Source of the DNA: CBDDBX01 sp965225955
GTDB lineage: Bacteria > Acidobacteriota > Aminicenantia > UBA2199
Length of the DNA stretch: 45,514 bases
Direction of reading: 5' to 3'
NCBI GenBank assembly: GCA_965225955.1
Contig: CBDDBX010000035.1
Coordinates: 1 to 45,514, forward strand
Made by a program: the position numbers and the translations under genes. This document shows positions 1-9,301 of the stretch, in pieces. The notes below the pieces were generated by a model that ran no database searches, was not told where the DNA came from, and saw only the letters and a list, made by a program, of their open reading frames with translations. Every line of letters begins with the position of its first letter. The stretch's first letter is position 1.

Positions 1-31
1 ATGCCCCTCGGCTATTTATTGATAACTGCAT
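1..31 (-). CDS. cas1: probable cas1, first 10 codons only
   Basis: A reading frame starts with ATG at 29-31 on the minus strand, 7 bases after the cas4 stop, and runs off the left edge. It reads MQLSINSRGA, which resembles the short beta-strand opening of some Cas1 proteins (M-Q-L-x-I-x-x-x-G). Cas1 is the integrase of CRISPR adaptation and normally follows cas4 in type I-B operons, so position is the main argument. Too little is present to prove identity. Confidence 0.5.
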   Translation of the reverse strand, partial: MQLSINSRGA

Positions 32-38
32 GCTCACC

Positions 39-621
39 TCATACACAAATGTTCCTGTAGGTACAATCAACACATCTGGCCTTATATTTTGTACCCTTTG
101 GATATACTCCTTTTTGGATGATACTTAGAATATCATCAATATTACTTTTTAACTCATCAACGTCTTTTTCCGTGAATTCAAGCTCCACCAATTTATTTTT
201 AGATCTTGTATAGACTATGTATCCCTTATTTACCTCTTTGCCATAATTCTCTTTAATCAACAATCCGTAGCAAAGGGATTGAGTTACATATGTTTTGAAG
301 TTTCTCTCTTTATACTCTGCAAATTTATAATCAAGAGGAGCCATTGTTCCATCAGAAAGAGTTAAGACTTCGTCAACAATCCCCTTCAGATGAATAACCG
401 GAGCAGATAGACTTACTTCACTCTCTTTATTAACGACTCCTATTTTTTTTCCTCAAATAATCCTTATTAATCGAAGCTTTATCCTCATGAACAGCCCTTC
501 CTTTAATTACCTTATATCTTTTCTCTTCTCTCTGCGTTATTCCCATACAGAGCATAAAATATATGAATCTCGGGCAATATAGATACTCAATAATTATTGA
601 AGGAGTTAATAAAATATCCAT
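39..621 (-). pseudogene. cas4: cas4, frameshifted at a poly-A tract
   Basis: Cas4 is a RecB-family nuclease with an Fe-S cluster that trims prespacers for Cas1-Cas2. The first part (430-621) has the YCPRF motif with an Fe-S cysteine and the GRAVHE motif with the active-site histidine. The second part, in another frame (39 to about 440), has GIVDEV and PLDYK, the RecB nuclease aspartates and lysine, and ends with the CxxC...C cluster ligands. The frames join at a run of eight A residues (plus strand 443-450); seven would restore one reading frame of about 193 residues, normal for Cas4. The start ATG is 3 bases beyond the cas3 stop. It is broken as read, unless slippage on the A-run restores some product. 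Confidence 0.88.
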
Positions 622-624
622 TTT

Positions 625-3021
625 TTAAAAATTTAAACTTTTAATTTCTTCTCTTATCCACCCTATTTCAGGATCATAGTATTTATCCAACTCATCACTA
701 CTGACATATAAAAAACCAAAACACTTTTCAATTGGGGGTGTAAATTTTTCCGGCACAGAAATCACATGATCATAAAGGGATTTTTTTAATTTAAGAAACC
801 GATTTTTCTCTCAAAAGGATCTTCTATTTCCATTACCATCAGAAAATCATTCCATGCTACTTTTGCATCCTCATCAAACTCAACAAAAATATCTACTTTC
901 TCATAAGCTTCATTATCTATTAGTTTGAAGTTTTATAAATCTCACCAAATTGTAATTGCCTTATATTACTTAAAATTTTATCAGACTCATCTTCAGAGAG
1001 CTTCTCTTTTATTTTTCTATAATACATTTCCATATTCTTCAGAAAATCTGATTCAGATATAACTGCACCGTCATTCATCAGGTTCTTTGTCTCATGAAGA
1101 CTTAATACTGACTTTCCATAAATATATTGAGAAAAAGGTCTGTTTTTATGCTTTTCATTGAGAATTTCAAAAATCCTGACGGAACCTTTATTCTGCGAAA
1201 AATTCCTATTACATCTACCACAAACCTGATTTATAGATTCCTGAGGGGCGAAATCCCGCCATACATTTTCAACGTCAATATCAACACCAGCCTCTATAAG
1301 CTGAGTGGAGACTATAATTTTCCTCTCTTTACTTTTCCTTATATCCTCAATTAATCGGACGTCTCTCTTTTGGAATTATATTGGTTGATAGAAAATAGTA
1401 TTCTGCATTATACTCTTTCTCTTTAAGGCACTTAAAAGTTTTCACTGCTGAATTTACAGTATTTAGTACAAAAAGATAAGATTCGTCAGATTTATCTAAA
1501 GCACCATTAGCTTTATCTATAAAATCACTTAATGTTATCTTCTCAGTTTCAAAGTCAGATTAACCCTATCAAATTCATTAAAATATTCAGCCTTACCCGG
1601 TACCAGTTCAACCACTTCAGTCGCATCAAAGATTTCCGGCTGAGTTGCTGTTATAAGCACAAAATATACATTAAATAGTTCTGATAAAGCCAGAATCAGC
1701 TCTCTTGCAAGCTTCCAATATTTATATGGGAGAGACTGAATTTCATCCAGGAGAATTATAGAATTAGCAAATTTATGAAACTTCTGTATCATCCTGTTCC
1801 TATTAGTAAGCAGCGTATGAAAAATCTGAAAAAAAAGTAGTAACTACTATCTCTGATTCCCAGCTATCTATAAGAAATTTTGATTCCCCTGTCTCAAATT
1901 CACCTGATTCATTTCTATAAAAAATATCAGAAAGGTGATGATGTTTCAGAATTACATCTGTATTCTCCGAATCCAGAACTTTTTCAAATACATCAAAATT
2001 CTGGTCAATAATACTGGTAAAAGGCAGTCCATAAATTATTCCTGAATTCAGTCCCAGTTCATTTTTCAATCGGCTTCTCAATTTTAGAGCCAGAGATAAA
2101 GCAGTTAAAGTTTTTTCCACTACCTGTAGGAACATTAAAAGAAAAAATTTTCCTATCGAGATCAGCTGTATTGATGCTATTATTTACTTCATCAAATATC
2201 CGGTTTCTGATCTCATCAATATGCTTACCTGAAGGTTTAAAGTTAAGATCCTTATAACTCTCAACAAGCATATCATCAATTTTTTTATACCCTTCCACTA
2301 CATTACAGTGAAAAATGGCGTCCATCTTATCAGAATGTAGCAAAATAGAATAGATATACTGAAATACCAGGTAATATCTTGTATCCTGATTACCTCTTAA
2401 ACTTTTGAACTTTGTTCTCATTTCTCTTCTGAATTTTTTTTCATTGAAATTATTAAGAAAATCAAGCACCCCATCTGCCTCTATCTCAAGATTCAGTTTT
2501 ATATTTACCGTCTCAATTATCCTGATTAAAAACAACTGGTCAATAGAAGAGGTCTGATCTTTAATAAACCTGAACTCGGTTTCAAGCTCAGCCGGCTCAT
2601 CTGAAACCGGTATAGGATTATCTATATTCCCATGATGCTTCTTTACTATAAGAAAAACAAGATAAGGCATCATCTGTAAAAGGTCACCTTCTTTATCTTT
2701 TACATATTCCTTTGCCACAAAAAAGGCTATTAATGCCGATAACAGAGAGTGACTTGTTAAAGGAGAACCTTTCATTTTTTTCTTTTCTTCTGGACCTTCT
2801 TTAAGATATTCCTGAAAAAAGGAAGTGGCTTTACCGAAATCATGCAGAAATCCAACTAGCCACATAAGATCTTTCCAATACTCTTTTTGAAAAAAATCTG
2901 TCAATCTGTGTTGCCTTTCATCAAGTTTACCAACACAGGATTCTGCTACACTATTAAGATGGTCTATAAGCAATACGTCAGGATGAGAAAATATTTCAGA
3001 AGATAACAAACTTTTCACCAC
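625..3021 (-). pseudogene. cas3: cas3 nuclease-helicase (HD N-terminal), multiply frameshifted
   Basis: Cas3 unwinds and degrades the Cascade-marked target. The total span of about 799 codons fits a full Cas3. In order I see an HD nuclease domain (GFLHDFGKA, then KKHHG), Walker A (PTGSGK) near plus position 2115, the DEIQ box near 1750, ITATQ near 1650, STQLIEAGVD and QVCGRCNR (helicase motifs V-VI) at about 1240-1330, and a C-terminal stretch ending IKSLNF at 625. The frame breaks near 2113 (A6 in Walker A), 1832 (T8), 1552, 1357, 932 and 805, each one base. Motifs between the breaks are preserved, so the damage is recent or is sequence error. The start overlaps the cas5 end by 26 bases. Confidence 0.9.
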
Positions 3022-3706
3022 TCTCAGTTTCCCAATAGTTCTTTACTTTACTCCTGATAGATTGGCCAGTTCTCTCATAAATTATCTCTTCCCTTTTTAT
3101 TACTTCTCTATCTGGCTTCATTAAAACTGGATAGTTTACTTTGAAAATCTCAAGATCCAATTCGAAATCTATTGAGCCATTATCAAGAAGTCTGGATTGG
3201 GGAATTACGGAATCAATATTAACCCATTCGTTATCTGTTTTCTCATCTGCTTCCATCTCTCCGCAAAACTCAAAGTTCCCAAGTAGTTCACTTAACCCAA
3301 GAGCTAATGAATATACAGAAATATGATTAACAAGATGTTTTTTCAGTTCATCCATTACCATGCAGTTATTGTGCCTGAAATAGATGATAAAAGATGGATC
3401 TTTAAGAAATTCCACTCTTGTAGGAGTTCTGTTTTTTATTCTCCAGAAGTGATCTTTTGTATCAAGCAGATTCTGCGACCATCCAGTTTTTTTAACAGGA
3501 CTTGCAATATTCAGAGCAATCTTAAATTCATCAGTATTCTGGAAATAGTTTAGATATTCATCTTTATCCAGTCCAATTATTGCAGAAATCATTCCCCATA
3601 TAGTAGGAGGAGGAGGAAAATCGAAGGTCAATGGAGAGGCATTGGTATAATAACGTCGGAATTGACCATAATCCCCCCATATTCTGAATTTCAGAAAATT
3701 TTCCAT
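2996..3706 (-). CDS. cas5: type I-B CRISPR Cascade subunit Cas5
   Basis: Intact 236-residue Cas5, the Cascade subunit that caps the 5' handle of the crRNA. It opens with a ferredoxin-like strand and the family pattern FRIWGDYGQFRRYY, followed by SPLTFDFPPPPTIWGMISA, where Cas5b proteins carry the conserved proline stretch and WG. The C-terminal half is less conserved, as usual. It lies between cas7 (12 bases away) and cas3 (26-base overlap), the standard I-B order. With cas6 it is one of only two complete cas genes here that are uninterrupted. Confidence 0.94.
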   Translation of the reverse strand: MENFLKFRIWGDYGQFRRYYTNASPLTFDFPPPPTIWGMISAIIGLDKDEYLNYFQNTDEFKIALNIASPVKKTGWSQNLLDTKDHFWRIKNRTPTRVEFLKDPSFIIYFRHNNCMVMDELKKHLVNHISVYSLALGLSELLGNFEFCGEMEADEKTDNEWVNIDSVIPQSRLLDNGSIDFELDLEIFKVNYPVLMKPDREVIKREEIIYERTGQSIRSKVKNYWETESGEKFVIF

Positions 3707-3718
3707 TGCTTCGCCCTG

Positions 3719-4698
3719 CTATAATTCAATCTCTTCAAACTTATCTATACTACTCAGCGCAACTTTTTCCCCATTGCATACAAAGCGCATTCTGGAATCT
3801 ACAGCAAATTCAATATTCTCTATTCTGTCACTATATCTATTAACTTTGTCCATTAACATTGATATATCAATAACATAGTCTTCAGGCTTCCTTATACTTT
3901 CTCCCCTTAACTCCGAAGTTAATTTAACCAGATTATCCAATTCACCAATAAAAATATTTGGCTTAATGTAGTTTATAACCATGAGGAATCTTGGCATCTG
4001 TCCAAACTTTGATCTGGAAGTAAGACCTTTGGTTCCATTCCATATAGCATCTTTAAGAACAGTAACATCTTCTTCACTCAAATCAGTCTTTTCAGCCAGA
4101 TTTTCATTAACTACTCCATAATACCCAATAAGAGAGTAAGGAAGAATATACTCTTCTCTGAAAGTTTTCTGTGTTGTTCCCTGTTTTGAAGCAAAAGCTC
4201 CTGTTCCCTTAATATGATCTATTGTTACAGGATGAAGAGATTTCCCCATCTTAAACTGTACTGGCCCTGTATGTTCAATTCCTCCTTTAAACCGGCTCTT
4301 TTTTTACCTTTTTTCCCAGGCACTGTTAATTCAAGAGGTATTGTTGCTCCAAACAAACGGACATCTATACATTCACTGCAAACAGAATCATCAATCGACT
4401 CTTTCTGTTTTATAAATGGCTTTTCGGCATCACCTTCTTTCAAAAAATCCTTTGCTCTACTTTTAGCATCCTGAATATGTCCATCTTCATTAGCAATCTC
4501 ACGTACAAATATTTCATACCCTTTAATCTCTTTCATATAGTCCCTGATTGTTCTTTTCAACCTTACATCAGTGACAATATTGATTCCGGTTTCTACATCT
4601 ACTCTTGGCCTGTTCTCATCATTAGGGTCACCATTAGGATTGGCATTTTCAATATCATACAGAAACAGTATCTCTTTACGATTCTCAATATTACTCAT
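3719..4698 (-). pseudogene. cas7: cas7 (Csh2-like) Cascade backbone, one frameshift
   Basis: Cas7 polymerises along the crRNA spacer. The first fragment (4225-4698) has the family opening FLYDIENANPNGDP, DENRPRVD, and RLKRTIRDY. The second (3719 to about 4290) has HTGPVQFKMGKSLHPV, FASKQGTTQKTFREEY and the C-terminal domain. They join at a run of seven A residues (plus strand 4299-4305); eight would give a continuous protein of about 326 residues, close to normal Csh2 length. Nothing else is damaged, so this is a one-base lesion. The start codon overlaps the cas8 stop in a TAATG arrangement. Confidence 0.9.
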
Positions 4699-6571
4699 TA
4701 ATATTCTCCTTCTCCCTCAGTTTTTTTTATCTTAAAATATTTTGCAAGATTCATACCCTGAACAAACACATAATTTATCTCATCATTTGTCAACTGCCAC
4801 TTAAACCGGATTACCCGCTGAAAGAAGATACTTGGATATTAAATCCTTATGAGGTGCATAGAAATCAGCTTTATATTCTCTCAGTTTTTCTATAACCTGT
4901 GGTAGAAGAGTTGCTACTTCCACCCCATTCATCCTCAATCCTTTAAGTTTTTTTCTGAAAGGCTCTGCATCTCTTTCTCTTTTCTGAACATTCAACAAAA
5001 AACCGTGTCAATACACCCATAAGAAATACACCTCTCTGGGCATCCGTCTCAAAAAACGTTGCGAATTCATCAAAAAAACTGTTCACTTTCGAATCAAATT
5101 CATCTCTCATATTAATCTCAAAAGTCTTATAGAAATCAGCATTCATTGTTGTCCCCTCCATCTGTTTTTTTCGAAACATATTCAACTGATCAAGATAGAT
5201 CAGCAACATAAAAGACTTTGTAGAAAGCTCCATCACTTTTATATCTTCTGAACTAACAAAACCACTCCTGATGCTATTTATCAAATTTTTAATAATAAAC
5301 TGATATTCAATTCTGCTATCACACAATATAGATCTGATGATTTCAAGAAAGTTTTTATCCTTATTCCCTTCTATTCTGCTATTTGGGAAAAACTGCCGTA
5401 TAATACCAAAATTGAATCTATATTCATATTCGTTGTTCTTTCCAAATTTAGTAAAAAAAGAATTGTCCACCAGCTCTTTAGCTTCAAAAAGCTTACGAAT
5501 CCTTGAGGGCAATACATCTTCCATTGAAGAGAGAATTTCAAGACTTGAATTATTCTTTTTAAGAAACAACAAATTGAGTGTTACACTATTATTTGCATCT
5601 CTTAATAGATAAATAATATCTTCTTCAGTATCCAGAAATCTTTTTTTCTGTTCATCTTTATCATTTATCTTCTGCTTTCTATTGAATTCACTTATCGTTT
5701 CATAAATATCCCCGGCAGTATCCTGATTGAACATACTGGGTACCAGATAGTAACTCAATCCATAAAAACTGAATCTAAAACTTTCATCAAGCTCTTTGAT
5801 ACCTGCTTCTGTATTTAAGGCACAATCAAGACAAACCGGATAATTTTTCCAGCTTTCAGATCTGTTGAACCCTCCTGAAATTCTACCTGGCTTATCGGTG
5901 TTATAAAAAGCTAGTGAACTAAAAAAACCAAACACTCTTTTGCCACTATTATTACAGATAGAGCAAGTTCCGTTATCATTTACTGAATGAACCTTGTAAG
6001 TTTTAGAATACTTATACTTTTCTTCACTTAATTCAGAAATGAACTTTCTGAAAAAAGCATAATCCCCAGGGTACGTTCTGGCTCCATTCTTATTAAAGAC
6101 TAAAACCAGCACAAAACCTTTTTCAGAATCTATCTTCTCATTTAAATCCCCAAGAATAATTTCATTCTGTTTTTTTAACTCCTCAAAGCAACCTTCAAGA
6201 AAGTATTTTTCAGTCTCACTCAGAAAATCAGCTTTAATATTCTCTTTAAACCAGCCCAATATATTCTGATTAAAAGCAGTTTCAAGCTTTCCCTTATTGA
6301 CCTTGCAAACCGGAGTTATATCACATCCTCTGGATGATCCTTTTTTGTAAATAAGTTTATTTTTAAGACTACTTGAATGTTCCTGATAATCAATTCCCAC
6401 ATATTTCCATAAATAGCGATTTTCCAGTTCACTGGATAATTTTAGTTCAATTAGATAGAGATCCCTGTAATTAGCCTCATTGTATGAATCTTCAACCCAA
6501 ATATCAAAAGGGTCATTAAGACCATCCCTCTTCTTCCTGAACTTCCCCAGTTCAGCAATTGCATTCATCAT
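4698..6571 (-). pseudogene. cas8b: cas8b (Csh1/TM1802-like) Cascade large subunit, two C-terminal frameshifts
   Basis: Cas8b is the large Cascade subunit that recognises the PAM. About 525 codons from 6571 are open and contain a zinc-binding pair (CSICNNSGK and, further on, CLDCAL), typical of TM1802-type Cas8. A T6 run at 4997-5002 shifts the frame, the next frame continues to about 4809 (FRKKLKGLRMNGV, then LLSAGNP), and an extra G at 4807-4808 shifts it again. The last frame ends with DEINYVFVQGMNLAKYF, matching the conserved Cas8b C-terminus. Repaired length is about 623 residues. The lost part is the C-terminal helical bundle, so a truncated protein is unlikely to work fully. Confidence 0.85.
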
Positions 6572-7239
6572 TTTAATCTCCTAATATTCCCATAACCTCT
6601 GCTAACAGACTTTCCCAACCCCAAATTGTCAGGTATTATGAAATTTGTTCTGAAATGTCCCCGGAAACCGATAACACTTTTTCCTTTAAGTTTTGCTTCT
6701 GTTCTGCTTAATTCAGTATCCACCTCAATTCTCATATCTTCTGACAACCAGTAACCCAGATATTTACTTATAGACAAGATATTTCCTGTCAGGCATCCGT
6801 TAAGAACACTCTTTTTATCCTGAAAAGTTGATAAAGCGTTATACTTCCTGAAATTTATCTGATTAAGACCGACCCAGGGTGACATGAATTCATACTCAAT
6901 CAAAGAGTCAGAGAAACTGAGTTCAACTTCTTTTACTTTCAGCTCTTTTTCATTAACCGGAATTACTCTTCCATCTATGTTAATCTCATTTAGATCCATA
7001 AATATTTTTTTAAAGACATCTATTCCTTCTTTAGTTATTGCTACTATTGCCGGAGCTCCGTTAATCTGTTTGAATTGTATCAATGGATATCGATAGATAC
7101 TTTTACCGCTATTATTATCGTGATTATGAATCAGATCATACTCTTTGAAAAGATTACCAACAAATCCTCTGAGCTTATGTAACAGCCCTGCATGAAGTTT
7201 TATATCTGAAAACCTTAATATCCCAATTAATACGTTCAT
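6568..7239 (-). CDS. cas6: CRISPR-associated endoribonuclease Cas6
   Basis: Intact 223-residue Cas6, which cuts the precursor crRNA within each repeat to leave an 8-nt 5' handle. The C-terminal glycine-rich RNA-binding loop is clear (GLGKSVSRGYG, about residues 206-216). It is the first gene of the cas operon, 31 bases downstream of a strong promoter, and overlaps cas8b by 4 bases. A Shine-Dalgarno-like AGGAG lies about 12 bases before the ATG, a long spacing, but no better start is visible. Because cas6 is intact, crRNA processing could continue although Cascade and Cas3 are damaged. Confidence 0.9.
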   Translation of the reverse strand: MNVLIGILRFSDIKLHAGLLHKLRGFVGNLFKEYDLIHNHDNNSGKSIYRYPLIQFKQINGAPAIVAITKEGIDVFKKIFMDLNEINIDGRVIPVNEKELKVKEVELSFSDSLIEYEFMSPWVGLNQINFRKYNALSTFQDKKSVLNGCLTGNILSISKYLGYWLSEDMRIEVDTELSRTEAKLKGKSVIGFRGHFRTNFIIPDNLGLGKSVSRGYGNIRRLK

Positions 7240-7269
7240 AAAACCAAAATTTCTCCTAAAATCATTTTC

Positions 7270-7298
7270 ATAATAAAAACATCAAAAACAAAAGTCAA
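7270..7298 (-). promoter_or_regulatory. promoter of the cas operon
   Basis: On the minus strand TTGACT (7293-7298) is followed after exactly 17 bases by TATTAT (7270-7275), a good sigma-70-type promoter. It ends 31 bases before the cas6 start, between the array trailer and the operon. The operon can therefore be transcribed independently of the array. Confidence 0.7.
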
Positions 7299-7438
7299 GA
7301 ATATTATAAACAATTTCCATTACATGAATATCTACCTCAAAATAAATACTAAGTTATATTTTCCCAGAGCTATGATCTTCACTATTCTGGAAGTACATCT
7401 AATGAATCAAAAAAAATAAGAGAGAATGCAACAGCTGA

Positions 7439-8493
7439 GTTCCAATACCTATTATGATGGACACACTGATTAGAAAACTTTGGAAAAAAACTACAGGTTG
7501 CTGCTCCTAAGGTTTCAATCCTTATTATATTGAAGATACTGTTTATAGAGACTGTGGAGCCAATACTGGAATCAAGTCTATGTGTTTCAATCCTTATTAT
7601 ATTGGAGATACTGTTTAGAGGCGGGAAAGGTCGATCAGGACACGGATTACGCAAGAGTTTCAATCCTTATTATGTCGGAGATACTATTTATAGTAACTCA
7701 ATTATTCTTGATAAGCTTGGTGCTAATTGCTCGTTTCAATCCTTATTATGTTGGAGATACTGTTTAGAGTGCATTAGCAATTGAGGCATAAGCACCCGCT
7801 TTCCCGTTTCAATCCTTATTACGATGGAGATACTGTTTAGAGACCATTCACGATACATGTATCTTCTGACCTATCTAGTTTCAATCCTTATTATGATGGA
7901 GATACTGTTTAGAGTCTCACCGTCAACCTTGTAAGTGTGCTTTTCAGGATGTTTCAATCCTTATTATGGTGGAGATACTGTTTAGAGGAAAATCTTTCCT
8001 TCTGATATAAGTCCAGCTTTTAGTTTCAATCCTTGTTATGTTGGAGATACTGTTTAGAGACCGTTTGGATTTGTATTACCACCGGTACCATTTGGTTTCA
8101 ATCCTTGTTATGTTGGAGATACTGTTTAGAGACGATTGGCGGGTCCACTTCGATCGCTCAGGCAACGTTTCAATCCTTGTTATGTTGGAGATACTGTTTA
8201 GAGTTTGAGGTTGGATCAAAAAAGACAGTTGTGGTGCCGTTTCAATCCTTGTTATGTTGGAGATACTGTTTAGAGTATGTGCTTGGTGGTTAGAAGAGTT
8301 ACTTCGGTTAGGTTTCAATCCTTGTTATGTTGGAGATACTGTTTAGAGCATACCAAAGTTGAACCTTGTTGTAGTAAAAGGGTGTTTCAATCCTTGTTAT
8401 GTTGGAGATACTGTTTAGAGCGGGGTTCAACTTGAACATGCATATGTTGAAAACAGGTTTCAATCCTTGTTATGTTGGAGATACTGTTTAGAG
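7439..8493 (-). CRISPR. type I-B CRISPR array, 14 clear repeats plus 1 decayed
   Basis: Fourteen repeats begin at 7512, 7584, 7657, 7733, 7806, 7878, 7951, 8023, 8095, 8167, 8239, 8312, 8384 and 8457. They are 37 bp (39 in the first), separated by 13 spacers of 33-39 bp. On the minus strand the repeat begins CTCTAAACAGTATC and ends GGATTGAAAC, giving the usual ATTGAAAC crRNA 5' handle. The array is therefore transcribed leftward, with its leader at the right. The seven right-hand repeats are identical; the seven left-hand ones vary in the middle and have A where the others have G. A strongly diverged repeat lies at 7439-7476, one spacer length (35 bp) before the first clear repeat. Decay at the left agrees with that side being the trailer. 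Confidence 0.97.
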
Positions 8494-8765
8494 AACATTT
8501 TTCCTCAAAACGCAAGCATACTCTAAACCTTGAAACTTTTTACTTAATAACCAATCGTTGTTTTTATAGCTTAGCAAATTCCTTAAATAGTAATTAATTT
8601 CATTAGAATCGTATTTTTTTATTTCCATTATCACATATATAATTAACAAAATAGTCAAAGAACCAAAACACTGCTATAAATTTGCAACATTCTGAAAACT
8701 TTAACCTAACCTAAAGTTCTCATAAAGACCTTTTTTATACTAAATAATGAAATAAAAGTAGTCAA
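8494..8765 (-). promoter_or_regulatory. CRISPR leader with putative promoter
   Basis: This very AT-rich stretch adjoins the perfect-repeat end of the array, where new spacers would be inserted. On the minus strand TTGACT (8760-8765) and TAGTAT (8737-8742) are 17 bases apart, and transcription from there would run through the leader into the array. At 8521-8536 the plus strand reads CTCTAAACCTTGAAAC, which joins the two ends of the repeat in the orientation opposite to the array. No protein-coding frame is convincing here. Confidence 0.6.
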
Positions 8766-8950
8766 GCGTATATATGCTAAAGGTCACTGTAATGTTTACC
8801 GCTACGCTATCAACATTGGTAAAGACCCATCTCACCTGTATTTTCAGTCATTCACTTCGCTGCTTCCTTCAGTAACGAAACCATACTGGAGGTTTGTTCT
8901 GGAATGGCAGGCTTTTTTTTTATATTCAATAAAAGCAGTGATAATTGCTT
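8738..8950 (+). other. unrecognised open stretch, possible gene remnant
   Basis: One plus-strand frame stays open for about 65 codons without a good start. It contains phrases such as KGHCNVYRYAINIGKDPS and KPYWRFVLEWQ. The 8765-8910 part is richer in G+C than the leader beside it and reads like protein, but I do not recognise a family and there is no ribosome-binding site. It may be the tail of a decayed gene or chance. Confidence 0.2.
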
Positions 8951-8981
8951 AATTGATGAAATTCTGATACAAAGTATAAAG

Positions 8982-9006
8982 AGCTGAGAGTATGAAACTC
9001 TCAGCT
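8982..9006 (-). terminator. rho-independent terminator of the Cys-rich peptide operon
   Basis: A 9-bp perfect stem (AGCTGAGAG at 8982-8990 with CTCTCAGCT at 8998-9006) is followed on the minus strand by a T-rich stretch. It lies about 50 bases beyond the stop of the small cysteine-rich gene and is the natural end of that operon. Confidence 0.65.
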
Positions 9007-9024
9007 TTTAGAAATCTGATTTAT

Positions 9025-9056
9025 CTGACTGGAGGCACGCCAATATCTCCAGTCAG
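9025..9056 (-). terminator. hairpin directly abutting the stop codon of the Cys-rich gene
   Basis: CTGACTGGAG (9025-9034) pairs perfectly with CTCCAGTCAG (9047-9056), a 10-bp stem with a 12-base loop. Its first base on the minus strand is the base right after the stop codon. There is no strong T-run, so it may act as a 3' stabilising structure rather than a terminator. Confidence 0.5.
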
Positions 9057-9287
9057 TTAACGCCAGGAACCATTACAGGATTCTGACTTATCTCCGCACA
9101 TGCATCCTCCATAAGAAGGCATAAAAGGAGCACTTGGCAGATAATACGAAAAACAATCTGAACCCGGGCACTCACAATTGCATGTACCCGAATCACAATC
9201 TTTGGCAAAAGTACTTACCGGCCAAAGTGCTGCAAGCAGTAATCCTGCAAGCAGAATGACCATAAGTGTTAAATTGGTTTTCTTCAT
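9057..9287 (-). CDS. small exported cysteine-rich peptide
   Basis: 76 residues. The N-terminus is a classic signal peptide: MKK, a hydrophobic core (LMVILLAGLLLAALWP), then a likely signal peptidase I site at TFA-KD. The mature part is about 48 residues with eight cysteines (CDSGTCNCECPGSDC, then GGCMCGDKSESC), so four disulphides or metal binding are possible. The start has an ideal AAGGAGG. It is the last gene of an operon with a propeller protein (14-base gap) and a CxxC membrane protein. Bacteroidetes encode short exported peptides of the NVEALA type beside similar propeller genes; this one lacks that motif but has the same layout. Function unknown. Confidence 0.8.
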   Translation of the reverse strand: MKKTNLTLMVILLAGLLLAALWPVSTFAKDCDSGTCNCECPGSDCFSYYLPSAPFMPSYGGCMCGDKSESCNGSWR

Positions 9288-9301
9288 GAAACCTCCTTAA
9301 T

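Noticed and set aside
1127..1354. 75-codon plus-strand frame inside cas3
   Set aside because: It is antisense to the conserved helicase motifs V-VI and lacks a ribosome-binding site.
7382..8318. Several open frames of 80-93 codons across the CRISPR array on both strands
   Set aside because: They translate the repeat unit itself again and again and have no start signals; they are artefacts of the array.
7551..8456. Spacers that translate as plausible phage protein fragments
   Set aside because: Most 35-bp segments have at least one open frame by chance, so this is not evidence of origin. A match search against phage sequences would be needed.
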